A DNA stretch of 64,000 nucleotides from Nocardia pseudovaccinii NBRC 100343 (GCF_001613225.1 NZ_BDBY01000121.1:50226-114225); one strand, 5' to 3'. Shown: positions 18,575 to 27,827, counted from the stretch's first letter. Made by a program: numbers and translations. The notes: generated by a model from the letters alone, not told the origin.

Positions 18575-18591
18575 TCAGAATATTATTCTGA
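18575..18591. promoter_or_regulatory. Perfect inverted repeat upstream of the APH kinase gene
   Basis: TCAGAATATTATTCTGA is a perfect palindrome with 7-base arms and a 3-base centre. An overlapping one, TATTCTCAGAATA, lies a few bases to the left. The site is about 75 bases upstream of the kinase start and after the DUF35 gene. It differs from the ACCTAGTTAAC sites, so another regulator may act here. Confidence 0.65.
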
Positions 18592-18692
18592 CTATAAAGC
18601 AGAGTCAATCCCCGAAAATGCGCAACGCGGGGCCCGAACCACGGAACCCGCGTTGCAGCACTTGATAATTGACGATCAGACCGCCGGGTCGC

Positions 18693-19124
18693 TCATCGCC
18701 GCAGCGGGCGGAATATGGGAAGCTGCCAGCCGTCCGAAATCGGCGAGAACGCGACCTCCAATTCCATGCCGATACACACCTCGCTAGGGTCCACATCGAC
18801 GACATTGGTCACCAAACGCGCCTCACCGGCACCTTCCAGCGAAACCACAGCGCCGACGAGGGTGATGTCCGGGATGCCAGGGAAGCCGTGAATGACCGCG
18901 TAACTGTAGACGCTGCCGCGCCCGGACAGCTCCTTCCAGTTCTTGTCGGTCGACTGACATTCCGGACAGAACGGCGTGGGTGGCATGCGGAAGTGGCCAC
19001 ACGAACCACATTGCAGCGCAACGAGTTTCCCATCCCTCGCATACCGCCAGAAGGGCTCGGTATGGCTATTGGTCGTGATATGGACCACCTCGGCCGGCAA
19101 CGTGGTCGCGCGTATGTCACTCAT
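18693..19124 (-). CDS. DUF35 zinc-ribbon OB-fold protein
   Basis: A 143-residue DUF35 protein: an N-terminal rubredoxin-like zinc ribbon followed by an OB fold. The four cysteines are visible at residues 39, 42, 53 and 56 (LQCGSCGHF, PFCPEC). The OB part contains GSVYSYAVIHGFPGIPD and ISLVGAVVSLEG-like strands. DUF35 proteins bind and stabilise thiolase-fold partners, as ChsH2 does with the aldolase Ltp2. Here it overlaps the stop of a thiolase-like gene by four bases (ATGA), so the two products very likely form a complex. Confidence 0.93.
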   Translation of the reverse strand: MSDIRATTLPAEVVHITTNSHTEPFWRYARDGKLVALQCGSCGHFRMPPTPFCPECQSTDKNWKELSGRGSVYSYAVIHGFPGIPDITLVGAVVSLEGAGEARLVTNVVDVDPSEVCIGMELEVAFSPISDGWQLPIFRPLRR

Positions 19125-20314
19125 GCCACCCTCCCGAGAATCAAGCCGCTGACCGGAAGGGACGCGGGTCCGCCTGTGGCGAGTGCGAATTCAGCGTCCT
19201 CCACCTGGTTTATGGCAGTGCCGCGCATCTGCTCCACCGCCTCCTTCACATGGGTCATTCCGATGATGTACGCCTCGGACAGCTGACCGCCGTGGGTGTT
19301 GACCGGAATCGAGCCACTCCGATAACGGATGGCGCCGCTCTCGACGAATTCGCCGCCCTCACCTTTGGCGCAGAATCCGTAGTCCTCGAGTTGCATGAGC
19401 ACCATTGGCGTGAAGTGGTCGTAGAGCAACGCCACGTCGATGTCCTTCGCGGTCAGGCCCGACTGTTTCCAGAGCCGCTCGGCAATTGGAGCATTGCCCG
19501 AGGAAGCGAAGTATTCGTCGGGCATCCCGTACCACGCGAATGCGCGGCCCCACTCACGACGCCCACCGTGCGCTACTGCAACGACCGGCACCGGCTTCTG
19601 CCGGAGATCCTTCGCCCGTTCCGCTCCCGTGGTGATTACCGCGACAGCCCCCTCGGTCTCGAGGCAGAAGTCGTAGAGACACAACGGATCCGCGATCATG
19701 CGGCCCTGGAAGTATTCCTCCTTCGTCAGGGGCGTCTTCTGCAGCGCCTTCGGACGGGTCAGCGCGTTCTCACGGGTTGAAATGGCGATCTCGGCGAAGG
19801 CATCGCGCCGGGTGCCGTAGAGGTGCATATGCCGACGGGCCAACACCGACATCAGATGTCCCGGACCCGACAACCCGGACGGCTGGATGAAGGAGTTCAT
19901 CGGATCCGGCGCGCTAGCGGCGAAGACAGAGCCTAGGCGCTGCTTTTGCTGCTGCAGCGTCATCACCGTAACCACGGTCGTAGCGTCACCGGCGACAATC
20001 GCCGCGCGCGCGAGTCCGATCGAACCGGCCGCACCGCCCCCACCCGAAGTCAACGAAGCAGTGAAGGTAACCTCGGGAATACCCAGGGTCTCCATGAATT
20101 CGGCCGTATCCATCTTGTCGCCGTATCCGGCACCGGCGCCGGAGTAGTAGGCGAACCCGTCGATCTCCTTCACCGAGATTCCAGCGTCCTCACACGCCGC
20201 CAGGATCGCCTTCCCCGCCAACTCCAAATTGGTCTGCGGAGCAGATCCCCCTCGTTTGTAATAGGGCGTCGCCCCCACGCCCACTATCGCCACGTCACTC
20301 AAGCCGTTGGACAC
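19121..20314 (-). CDS. Thiolase-like protein (Ltp2/SCP2 type) without nucleophilic Cys
   Basis: A 397-residue thiolase-superfamily protein. The N-terminus is VAIVGVGATPYYKRGG. Where thiolases carry the nucleophilic Cys it has SLTSGGGGAAGSIGLARAA (residues about 87-105), so the Cys is absent. C-terminal motifs VNTHGGQLSEAYIIGMTHV and LATGGPASLPVSG are of the lipid-transfer-protein thiolase group. Ltp2, which pairs with a DUF35 protein, is a retro-aldolase rather than a thiolase, and the same reaction class is a good guess here. The frame is open 158 codons upstream of the GTG at 20314. I chose that GTG because GGAG lies seven bases before it and the family N-terminus begins there. Confidence 0.88.
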   Translation of the reverse strand: MSNGLSDVAIVGVGATPYYKRGGSAPQTNLELAGKAILAACEDAGISVKEIDGFAYYSGAGAGYGDKMDTAEFMETLGIPEVTFTASLTSGGGGAAGSIGLARAAIVAGDATTVVTVMTLQQQKQRLGSVFAASAPDPMNSFIQPSGLSGPGHLMSVLARRHMHLYGTRRDAFAEIAISTRENALTRPKALQKTPLTKEEYFQGRMIADPLCLYDFCLETEGAVAVITTGAERAKDLRQKPVPVVAVAHGGRREWGRAFAWYGMPDEYFASSGNAPIAERLWKQSGLTAKDIDVALLYDHFTPMVLMQLEDYGFCAKGEGGEFVESGAIRYRSGSIPVNTHGGQLSEAYIIGMTHVKEAVEQMRGTAINQVEDAEFALATGGPASLPVSGLILGRVA

Positions 20315-20489
20315 ATCAACACTCCGTTCTGTTGCCACCGAGGCCGACCATGATCCATGCCCGGCCGGGCCCGGCCCTCTCGCGACGAGTATGCACCAAC
20401 CCAGACCACCTATATCACATAGTAACCTATCGCATAGCTCCAGCTCAGATGCAATAAGAGCCGCAGCGTCGCTACTGATGACTATTTTA

Positions 20490-20500
20490 ACCTTGTTAAC
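20490..20500. promoter_or_regulatory. ACCTTGTTAAC promoter element
   Basis: ACCTTGTTAAC matches 10 of 11 bases of the ACCTAGTTAAC core. It lies in the 300-base gap between the divergent thiolase-like gene (start 20314) and the decayed CoA-transferase (start 20615). A second AT-rich patch, ATCACATAGTAACCTATCG, is at 20414-20432. No other gene is seen in the gap. Confidence 0.45.
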
Positions 20501-20614
20501 TACGTGTTCTATGCTCGCCTTGAGATTCAGATCACATTCAACCTGCGTCATCTCAGACATCCTGTGCCGCCGATTTGTACGGCGGACCACTTCACCGCGT
20601 ACGGGGGAGCCCCA

Positions 20615-22110
20615 GTGACTGCTGGCCTGTCCGGAAACACCCGTCCCACCAACCTCGGCGCTCTCAATCGCCTCACCGTGATCGATCTGTCGACCACGCT
20701 GCCCGGCGGCCAAGCCACCATGTTTCTGGCCGACGCGGGAACGGAGGTGATTTTCGTCGAGCCCCTGCGGGAAGCCGCCTCCGGGCATTGTCGGGGTGGC
20801 CCGCTCTCGGCCGCGGAAAAAGGAGCATCACTCGCGATCTGCACGAGGACGACGGCATCGAAATGGTTGCGAACCGCTGGCCCGACGCGTTTGTTCCAGC
20901 AGCCGCGTTCGACGACGAAGGACACCCGAGCGGGCACTTGATCTACCCCTTGTTGGCGACGCCTACGAAGGACGGCCACTTCATCCAGTTCGCCCAGACC
21001 GAGCCGCGCCTGTTCCTCGCGCTGATGAAGGAACTCGACCTGATGTGGATGTTCACAGACCCGAAATGGGCAGGGCTTCCGCAACTCTACGATGCTGCCC
21101 TGCGGATCGAGCTGTGGGAGATCATGCTCGAGCGGGCATCCGCCCGCGGTGCCAAGGTGATCAAAGTGGAACCTCTCGACGGCGATACCATCCGAGGTCT
21201 CGTACCGTTTCCCGAGGCCGGCGGAGCAAAGGTGATGCAGGGCAAGGAATCCATCGCGCTCGATATGCGCTCACCCGAGGGCCTGGCGATCGTGCACCAG
21301 CTCGCGAGGCAGGCCGACGTAGTACTACAGACCTACCGCGCAGGCGCCGCCGTGCGGGCCGCGGTCGATGCCCGCACATCGAAAGCACTGAATCCCGACC
21401 TCGTCTACTTGTGCGCACCCGGGTACGGCACAGACGGTCCATACGGAGCTAGACCTGCCTATGCCCCATCGATCGGGGCTGCGACCGGTCTCGCCCTGAC
21501 CGACATGCCGGACATGACAGAAGGCGTGGATACGCTCGACCAGGTCAACGGTAATCCCCCTCGCCGCCAATCTTTCCGTGCATGCGGACGGTAGCAGCGC
21601 TCGGTGCGGCGTCCGCGATGCTGCTCGGATTGTTGGCCCGCCGGCGCGGCCGCCCGCTCGCGACCATGACCACAACAATGATCGCCACCGGCACCTGCGC
21701 ACTGGTCATACCGGAATATCAACTATCCCGGTATGACCGAACCACGACGACCCGACCGCGCCCTTTCCGGGTACGGCGATCTCTAGCGCCTCTACGAAGC
21801 CTATGACGGCTGGATCTTCCTGGCCGCGCCACTCGAGCATGAATGGACCGACCTGGTTTCAGCGGCGAGCCATACGCACGACTGGCCGACGACCCGCGCT
21901 TCGCAACGGCGAAGACGCGCGCAGACAACGACGACGCCCTGGCCGAGACACTATCTGCAGTTTCTCTTCCCGCACAAAGACCTTGTGGGAAAGAGAATTG
22001 GGTGCGGCGGATGTCGGTTGTGTGGCAGTTGCCGAAACAGGTAGCAGAGAAGACCCTCCGGGAGGACGAATTCTTCGAGGCGGGCTACATTGGCGAGGTC
22101 TCGTCGCGAG
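20615..22110 (+). pseudogene. CaiB/BaiF CoA-transferase, decayed paralogue
   Basis: This is a broken copy of the double-domain protein at 9588-12056. It begins at GTG 20615 after GGGGGAG and shows LTVIDLSTTLPGGQATMFLA. It then shifts frame (ALSGWPALGRGKRSITRDLH), continues as HLIYPLLATPTKDGHFIQFA and FPEAGGAKVMQGKESIALD, stops at 21594, resumes as LGAASAMLLGLLARRRGRPL, and later as LYEAYDGWIFLAAPL and DEFFEAGYIGEV in other frames. Compared with the intact gene, about 160 residues are missing inside domain 1 and about 110 across the domain junction, where RASAR is joined to GAKVIKVEPL. The multiple stops and shifts rule out function. Confidence 0.85.
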
Positions 22111-22262
22111 CCGACATGCATTCACTTGTCAAACTTAGTATCCTACATTCGACGATCAAGGAACCTCCGGAAACGGTGAACATGAAGCCGAGCCCGCTGC
22201 AAGGCGTAGGACCAGATGGCTCACTTGGCCGACGAAGACGATACAACGGGAGGTAACAAGAA

Positions 22263-23057
22263 GTGGCCGATAGAGCCCTGGCACCGATCTTCGACTCGCG
22301 CGGCGCGGCTTCGCGCCCGATCAGGACGCCGAAGACCGCGCAGCTCGTCGCACGCAGCCTTCGCCGCATGATCATCGACGGCACGCTTAAAGACGGCGAC
22401 CACCTCCCCCACGAAGCCGAGCTGATGGAGCACTTCTCGGTCAGCCGTCCCACACTTCGCGAGGCCGTGCGGGTCCTCGAATCCGAACGTCTCGTCGAGG
22501 TACGCCGCGGATCCCGCTCCGGCGCACGGGTGTGCGTTCCCGGTCCCGAGATCGTTGCAAGGCCCGCATCGCTGCTACTCGAACTCTCGGGCGCAACCGT
22601 GGCCGATGTGTTCGTCGCCCGAGAGGCTATCGAGCCTGACGCCGCCCGCCTCCTTGCCCTCACCGGCACCGAGGAGGACTTCGACGAACTCGAACGCATC
22701 GTGGATGAAGAGTTTCCCGCAGCCTTCGCCTCCGACAATCTCGCAGCGGGAACATCCGCTTTCCACCTGCGAATGGTGCAACTGTCCGGGAATGCCACGC
22801 TCGCCATCATCGCCGGGATGCTGCACGAGATCACCGAGCGTCACACCGGCGCCGTCCTTCTGGAGACTCGCGCGGACAAGGAGCAACAAGAGTCTGCCTA
22901 CAAACTCGAGATTCGATCCTGTCGGCGGCTCATCAAGCTACTGCGTGCACGTGATGCGGACGGGGCAATGGAGCACTGGCAGAAGCACATGGTCAACGCC
23001 CGCCTCTCGCTGATGGAAGGCCGCGAGAATGTGCAGGTCCGCGACCTCCTCGAATAA
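22263..23057 (+). CDS. FadR/GntR-family transcriptional regulator
   Basis: A 264-residue GntR regulator of the FadR (FCD) subfamily. The winged helix covers about 25-95, with LVARSLRRMIIDGTLKDGDH and FSVSRPTLREAVRVLESERL. The all-helical FCD ligand domain follows, with the acidic/His set seen in REAIEPDAARLLAL and TSAFHLRMVQLSGN. Such proteins commonly sense acyl-CoA or organic acids. It starts at GTG after GGGAGGT. It lies in the middle of the catabolic block, among promoters that share the ACCTAGTTAAC element, which makes it a candidate local regulator. The paralogue at 61274 shares the overall layout and the FxVSRPTLREA motif. Confidence 0.93.
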   Translation: MADRALAPIFDSRGAASRPIRTPKTAQLVARSLRRMIIDGTLKDGDHLPHEAELMEHFSVSRPTLREAVRVLESERLVEVRRGSRSGARVCVPGPEIVARPASLLLELSGATVADVFVAREAIEPDAARLLALTGTEEDFDELERIVDEEFPAAFASDNLAAGTSAFHLRMVQLSGNATLAIIAGMLHEITERHTGAVLLETRADKEQQESAYKLEIRSCRRLIKLLRARDADGAMEHWQKHMVNARLSLMEGRENVQVRDLLE

Positions 23058-23096
23058 GGATTACACAGCGCTCGGAGACGTCCTTCGGACCACAAG

Positions 23097-23146
23097 CGGG
23101 CGAGTTCGCTGCAGTGGCTGTAGCTCCACTCCAGCGAACTCGCCCG
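23097..23146. terminator. Long hairpin between convergent genes
   Basis: CGGGCGAGTTCGCTG at 23097-23111 pairs perfectly with CAGCGAACTCGCCCG at 23132-23146, and the loop can pair further (AGTGG with CCACT). It lies between the ends of the regulator (23057) and the dehydratase gene (23171), so it can serve as a bidirectional terminator. Confidence 0.78.
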
Positions 23147-23170
23147 GTTTCGGTATGCGGAGAACAGGAT

Positions 23171-24448
23171 TCAGTCGCGAGACGCACGTGCGGCATGACG
23201 CAGCTCGCCGTGGCGAGCGAGAATTCGCGTGGCTGTTGCGTCGAGTTCCTTGGGAGCCGTAGGCAGCACGACCAGACCTCCCTCCCGGCTGGGCAGGGCC
23301 ACTGCAGCGGTCGCCGGACAGGTGACTTCGCCGCGCTGGCTGGTTCCCCGGAACTCGATGTCGACCAGGTAGCGGCCGTGCTCGACGCGCTTACCTACCA
23401 CCTCGCCGGTGATGGTGTGAACATCGCCCTCGTAGTTGAACTTTCGCATCTGGCTCGACATCGTCACCAACCATGCGTCATCGCCCATCCAGTCGGTGAG
23501 GTAGTGCGACAGCCAGCAGTCCCGCATCATGCCGTAGTCGTAAGCGGCCGGCAAACCGATCGACCGCGCGTAAGCGCTGTCCCAGTGAATGCGTTGCGCT
23601 ACATCGGGCACACCCTGTTCGTTCGGGATGTAGAACGCTGCTATTCGCTGGCGATTCTGGTACGCCAAGCGGCTCGTGCACGGCGTATACGGCGCGAAAC
23701 CGTAACCGCCGGAATGGAATACAACCATATCGGTCGTCGTCAGCGGCCCCTTGACCATGACGCCGAGGCTTTCGCCGACCTGAACATCCTCGTAGTACCG
23801 AGTCTTCGCACCCCGGCGCTGCTCAGCGGCGTAGATCTCGTCGATCTTCGCGATATCGTCCGGCGTATAGGAGGCCGGTTCGATGTCCTGATACTTGTTC
23901 CGCTTCTTCGACTCGTGACGCTCGGTGTGGATCGTGATGACTTTTTGAACCTGCACAACCTCGGCACGCTGGTTCATCTGCACGTGCGACCGGGTGACGA
24001 TGAGGGAACGGCCGGCGAACTCGGACTCCTTCAGTTCGACATCGCTGAAGCCTTGGAACGAATACAGCGTGTCGCCGTCGTAGACCGGGCGATACCAGTC
24101 GGTAGTGGTGCCCGAAACGAAGACATGGATCCCACGAAACGACGGACGGCGCTGCTCCTTGGGGATCGGATCCGCAAGGAGGTCACGAGTTAGCGCGATA
24201 TTGATCATCGGCGGCGCGATCTGCCCGCCCCAACGAGTATCGAGGCCGTAACCCTCGTCCACGAACAGCGGATTGTCGTCGCCATAGCTGCGTGCGAAAT
24301 TGCGCATGACGTCCGGAGTCGCTCGGGTGAACTGCTCGCGCTGGGTCACAGCATGGTAAATGCCGACCAAGTCGTGCGCACGCTGAATGTCCTCGTCACG
24401 GAAGGTGTACACCTGCTGTGTGTCCTTCTGCTGCTCTTGCGTCGTCAT
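23171..24448 (-). CDS. FAS1-like/MaoC double-hotdog dehydratase
   Basis: A 425-residue protein with two hotdog domains. The N-terminal one (about 35-190) is of the FAS1-like dehydratase type, with NFARSYGDDNPLFVDEGYG and GGQIAPPMINIAL; the C-terminal one (about 215-385) is MaoC-like, with YEDVQVGESLGVMVKGPLTT and IHWDSAYARSIGLPAAYDYG. Such proteins hydrate enoyl-CoAs or occur beside DUF35 and thiolase-like aldolases in steroid-type side-chain degradation. The ATG at 24448 follows GGAGG. A promoter element lies about 100 bases upstream. Exact substrate and direction are unknown. Confidence 0.87.
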   Translation of the reverse strand: MTTQEQQKDTQQVYTFRDEDIQRAHDLVGIYHAVTQREQFTRATPDVMRNFARSYGDDNPLFVDEGYGLDTRWGGQIAPPMINIALTRDLLADPIPKEQRRPSFRGIHVFVSGTTTDWYRPVYDGDTLYSFQGFSDVELKESEFAGRSLIVTRSHVQMNQRAEVVQVQKVITIHTERHESKKRNKYQDIEPASYTPDDIAKIDEIYAAEQRRGAKTRYYEDVQVGESLGVMVKGPLTTTDMVVFHSGGYGFAPYTPCTSRLAYQNRQRIAAFYIPNEQGVPDVAQRIHWDSAYARSIGLPAAYDYGMMRDCWLSHYLTDWMGDDAWLVTMSSQMRKFNYEGDVHTITGEVVGKRVEHGRYLVDIEFRGTSQRGEVTCPATAAVALPSREGGLVVLPTAPKELDATATRILARHGELRHAARASRD

Positions 24449-25008
24449 CCATACCTCCGTGTCATGAGCCGATCAGGGCCGGAGCGGCGGTCTCGCCGAT
24501 CGAGCCCGCACTCGAAGTGCCCAACCCCACCTTACCGAGAAGGTTTACTAAGTGAAAGAGGTGGTTGCTAGCTAGCTGCGGAGTTACATCCAAGTCACGA
24601 GGTAATAGGCCTCGGTGTGTGCAATCGATGCTCTACGTGCTCACACCTTGAGTGCGCGCCGAAGACGACGGAACTCTTGGCCATGCATTTGGGGGCAAAT
24701 CGCGCACGCCGAGCATTGCTTCGGCGACGTGCTCCCTGAATCGTTGGACAGCGGTCACCGCGAACTCGCGGGATGCGCAGGTGACGGCGCCGGAGATCGA
24801 CGTCGAAAAGCTCGTGGGGTCACTACCGCCAACATGGCAGAGCATATGAGGGTGGGGAGCTGTGTCAGGACAGCGTGGCCGAGACCGTCATAACCGCCTC
24901 CACCTGAAAGCAGGCATATGCAATGACACCCCTGCTGCGGAATATGGCGCCCGAACCTGTCCGGCGGCAGTGTCATGGTTCGGGCACACACCGCCGCCAG
25001 CCGGCAAT
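24449..25008. other. Intergenic with one promoter element, no gene recognised
   Basis: GTTTACTAAGT at 24543-24553 reads ACTTAGTAAAC on the other strand, 9 of 11 matches to the recurring core, and is placed to serve the dehydratase at 24448. The remaining 450 bases hold short open frames on both strands that I cannot match to any family. Confidence 0.45.
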
Positions 25009-26517
25009 TCAGACCGCTATGTCGTCGGCTACGATCCGTTCGAGCACGTGGCGTCGCACGAGCTTACCGGTCTCGGTTCGGGGCAACTCGTCCCAATAGA
25101 CGATCCGTTCAGGAGTCTTGCTGCTGCGCAGAACACCACGCACGAAGGTCCGCAATTCTTCCGGATCAAGCTGCATTCCCGCCCGCACCACGACCGCAGC
25201 CTCGATCCGATGTCCCCACTCGTCATCCGGCACGCCGACGACCGCTGTGTCGAGCACCGCGGGATGGCGGAGAATGACCTCTTCGATTTCTGCGGGAGCG
25301 ATATTCTCGGCGCCACGGATGATCGTGTCGTCCACACGCCCGCCGATGTACAAGTAACCAGCCTCGTCTACGTGCCCTTGGTCGCGGGTGTTGAAGAACC
25401 CCTGGTCGTCGACCATCCGCCCGATACCCGCGTACTCGGCCGATACCTGTTCGCCGCGCACATGGATACTGCCTGTGACACCAGGCCCTACGACGGCACC
25501 GTTTTCATCCCGGATCTCGAGATCGATACCCGGAACCGCCCTGCCGACCGAGCTCAGGCGGGCGCGCATCGCCGGCTCGTCGGCCTCGAGTGCCTGCCGA
25601 TGATCTTCCGGTCCGAGTACCGCGACGGTGGAGCTGGTCTCGGTGAGTCCGTAGGCATTGACAAACCCGACCTCCGGCCACATCCGCAAGGCTCGCTCGA
25701 TGACGGCGGCCGGCATGGGCGCCCCACCATAGGCGAGACTGCGCAACGACGGGACAGACTTGTCCTCGCCTGATTCGACGATGCGCGCGAGCATTGTCGG
25801 AACGACCAACGCATTGGTGATCTGTTCTTCGCGGGCGAGCTGGAGCCACTGCGCCGGGGTGAAGCGTTCAAGCACAAGTGTGCGACGGCCGGAATATAGG
25901 CTCGTGATCGTATTTGCCACTGCCGCAATGTGATACGGCGGGACACTGATCAGTGCCGCGTCCGTCGACTCGGCGGATCCGAACTCGACTGAACCGAATA
26001 CGTACGAGGTGAGATTCTCATGACGAAGTAGCACACCCTTGGGCGCCGACGTGGTCCCACTGGTGTAAATGACAACGGCAGGTGCGTCGTCCCCGTCCGG
26101 ATCCGGAAGGATCTCGCCGCTCGACACGACCGGTCCAGCACATCGAGCCAACCACTGCTCCGGAGTGGAAACAGCGAGTCCTGCACCGCGCAGGATCGGT
26201 GCTTGCGCCTCGTCGGCAATGCCGATCGCGCGCGGGTGATGGGCCAGTAGCGACTGCAGCTGTTGCACCCCGAGCCGATAGTTAACAGGCACCAAGGGGA
26301 CACCCGCCCGGGCCGCAGCGAACAGCGCGACCGGAAACGCTGGTCCATTTACGGCGAGGTAAACCACCGAGTCCGCACCGGACTCGCGAATCACGGCTGC
26401 GCCCGCCTCAGCCATCTCGCCGAGCCGCGCCGCGGTGATGCCGCCCTCCCGACGACCGATCACCACACGGTCACCGAAGCCGTCGATTGCCATATCGAGC
26501 AGCATCGTCACATTCAT
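25009..26517 (-). CDS. Acyl-CoA synthetase (AMP-dependent ligase)
   Basis: A 502-residue ANL-superfamily ligase. Motifs: VIYTSGTTSAPKGVLLRHEN (P-loop-like), VNAYGLTETSSTVAV, GYLYIGGRVDDTIIRGAENI and LPRTETGKLVRRHVL, which holds the catalytic Lys. All are canonical, so it should be an active acid:CoA ligase. Length and motif spacing fit medium-chain or aryl/cyclic acid ligases (FadD3/FadD17-like), but chain specificity cannot be read. It lies 40 bases downstream of a small conserved gene on the same strand. Both are divergent from the SDR/dehydrogenase unit at 27069. Confidence 0.94.
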   Translation of the reverse strand: MNVTMLLDMAIDGFGDRVVIGRREGGITAARLGEMAEAGAAVIRESGADSVVYLAVNGPAFPVALFAAARAGVPLVPVNYRLGVQQLQSLLAHHPRAIGIADEAQAPILRGAGLAVSTPEQWLARCAGPVVSSGEILPDPDGDDAPAVVIYTSGTTSAPKGVLLRHENLTSYVFGSVEFGSAESTDAALISVPPYHIAAVANTITSLYSGRRTLVLERFTPAQWLQLAREEQITNALVVPTMLARIVESGEDKSVPSLRSLAYGGAPMPAAVIERALRMWPEVGFVNAYGLTETSSTVAVLGPEDHRQALEADEPAMRARLSSVGRAVPGIDLEIRDENGAVVGPGVTGSIHVRGEQVSAEYAGIGRMVDDQGFFNTRDQGHVDEAGYLYIGGRVDDTIIRGAENIAPAEIEEVILRHPAVLDTAVVGVPDDEWGHRIEAAVVVRAGMQLDPEELRTFVRGVLRSSKTPERIVYWDELPRTETGKLVRRHVLERIVADDIAV

Positions 26518-26557
26518 TCAAAACTCCACTAGTACGGTTAAACGGTCGAGCCGGTGG

Positions 26558-26866
26558 TCAGTCCGACGAAGGCAACGGCTTAGCTTGCTTGACCTCCAGC
26601 GGACGGTCACTGACAGCCAGCGAGGCTTGGCCGGCCTTGGTGCACAGCACCTCCAGCCCGGTCTCGTCGTCGACATAGCGCTTGCCGAGCAGAGTTCCCG
26701 AGCTGTGCGCCGGGTCGACGGCGCTCCCGTCACCGACTCCAGCCTTGCCCGCCACCATCTCGGCGCCGCCGCAGGTCAGTGCAACCTCTCCAGACGGAGC
26801 CCGAACGACGATGAGCACAGTCGCGTCGGTGGTGCTTGCCAGCGACTGGCCTACTTTGAGAATCAC
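26558..26866 (-). CDS. Small conserved actinobacterial protein
   Basis: A 102-residue protein that starts at GTG with GGAGGAAC directly upstream. It has no signal peptide or membrane segment. The beta-rich pattern ends in GTLLGKRYVDDETGLEVLCT and VKQAKPLPSSD, a block I recall from small uncharacterised proteins next to acyl-CoA ligases in mycobacteria and rhodococci. One Cys is in LTCGGAEMV and one in EVLCTKAG. It is the first gene of a unit with the ligase at 25009-26517. Function unknown; a role linked to that ligase is inferred only from position. Confidence 0.72.
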   Translation of the reverse strand: MILKVGQSLASTTDATVLIVVRAPSGEVALTCGGAEMVAGKAGVGDGSAVDPAHSSGTLLGKRYVDDETGLEVLCTKAGQASLAVSDRPLEVKQAKPLPSSD

Positions 26867-26947
26867 AGTTCCTCCATTTGAGCCTGTTGCCGGATCGGCT
26901 TCAGGTCCTCGGATCTTTCCATTAGCCCATCGATCCGCGCTCCTGTC

Positions 26948-26958
26948 ACATAGTTAAG
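26948..26958. promoter_or_regulatory. ACATAGTTAAG promoter element
   Basis: ACATAGTTAAG matches 9 of 11 bases of the recurring core, followed at 26961-26970 by the palindrome ATAGTACTAT-like patch. It sits between the divergent 26866 and 27069 genes. TATAAG-like sequence follows for the rightward gene. Confidence 0.45.
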
Positions 26959-27068
26959 ATAGTACTATAAGTGAGCGAAGCAAAGCGTACATCCATCGGC
27001 GCGGAAACCAGTCGTTACGGAGCCCTCACAGCGGCGCGGGCGAACAACCCTTCAGACAGGAAGAGCAC

Positions 27069-27827
27069 ATGCAGATCAATGGCAAGAAAGCAGTCGTCGT
27101 GGGCGGCGCGTCCGGCATGGGCAAGGCCACCGCGGAAGCACTTGCGGCAGCGGGAGCGACCGTCGCGATTCTCGACCGCGAAGCCAGCGAAGGCAAGGAG
27201 ATTGCCAACCAGATAGGCGGCGTCTTTCACGCCATCGACATTACAGATTTCGAGGGCGCCGAGCAGGCACTCGGGGCCGCAGTCGCCGATCTGGGCAGCT
27301 TGCACATCGCCGTGAACACCGCAGGTGGCGGCACAGTGAAAAAGACTCTCGGACGCAGCGGCCCTCACGACCTCGAGACCTTCCGGCAAGTCGTCGACCT
27401 GAACCTGATCTCGACCTTCAATCTCAATCGCTTGCAGGCCTTCCACATGAGTAAGAACGACGCAGAGGATTCCGAACGTGGCGTCATCGTCAACACCTCA
27501 TCTATCGCAGCTTTCGAAGGGCAGATCGGCCAGGTCGCCTACACCGCCTCAAAGGCGGGTATCGCGGGCATGGCGCTGGTAATGGCGCGCGACCTCGGCC
27601 CCCAAGGCATCCGCGTGCTGGCAATTGCACCTAGTCTGTTTGCGACCGGCGCCACTGCCGCATTCACCGACGAGCAGGTCGCCCCCCTCGTCGAGGACGC
27701 AGCATTCCCCAAGCGGATGGGACGCCCCGAGGAATACGCGAAGCTCGCGCTGGCCATCATCGACAATCAAATGCTAAACGGTCAGTGCCTACGACTGGAC
27801 GCCGGCCAGCGTTTCGCCCCTCGCTGA
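27069..27827 (+). CDS. SDR, 3-hydroxyacyl-CoA dehydrogenase type II-like
   Basis: A 252-residue SDR resembling HSD17B10/3-hydroxyacyl-CoA dehydrogenase type 2. Seen: VVVGGASGMGKATAEALAAA, IAVNTAGGGTVKKTLG, the catalytic region VNTSSIAAFEGQIGQVAYTASKAG, here cited in parts, and the family-typical end GQCLRLDAGQRFAPR. It would supply the NAD-dependent oxidation of a 3-hydroxyacyl-CoA, the step missing from the operon at 776-5432. It lies 28 bases before the double acyl-CoA dehydrogenase, as one transcription unit, and is divergent from the ligase unit. A ribosome site (GGAAGAGC) precedes the ATG. Confidence 0.9.
   Translation: MQINGKKAVVVGGASGMGKATAEALAAAGATVAILDREASEGKEIANQIGGVFHAIDITDFEGAEQALGAAVADLGSLHIAVNTAGGGTVKKTLGRSGPHDLETFRQVVDLNLISTFNLNRLQAFHMSKNDAEDSERGVIVNTSSIAAFEGQIGQVAYTASKAGIAGMALVMARDLGPQGIRVLAIAPSLFATGATAAFTDEQVAPLVEDAAFPKRMGRPEEYAKLALAIIDNQMLNGQCLRLDAGQRFAPR

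Noticed and set aside
20315..20788. N-terminal extension of the thiolase-like protein
   Set aside because: The extra 158 residues have no thiolase similarity and cross the divergent promoter; the GTG at 20314 has a proper ribosome site.
24615..24893. Gene in the gap before the ligase
   Set aside because: Several overlapping short frames exist on both strands, none with a family match or ribosome site.
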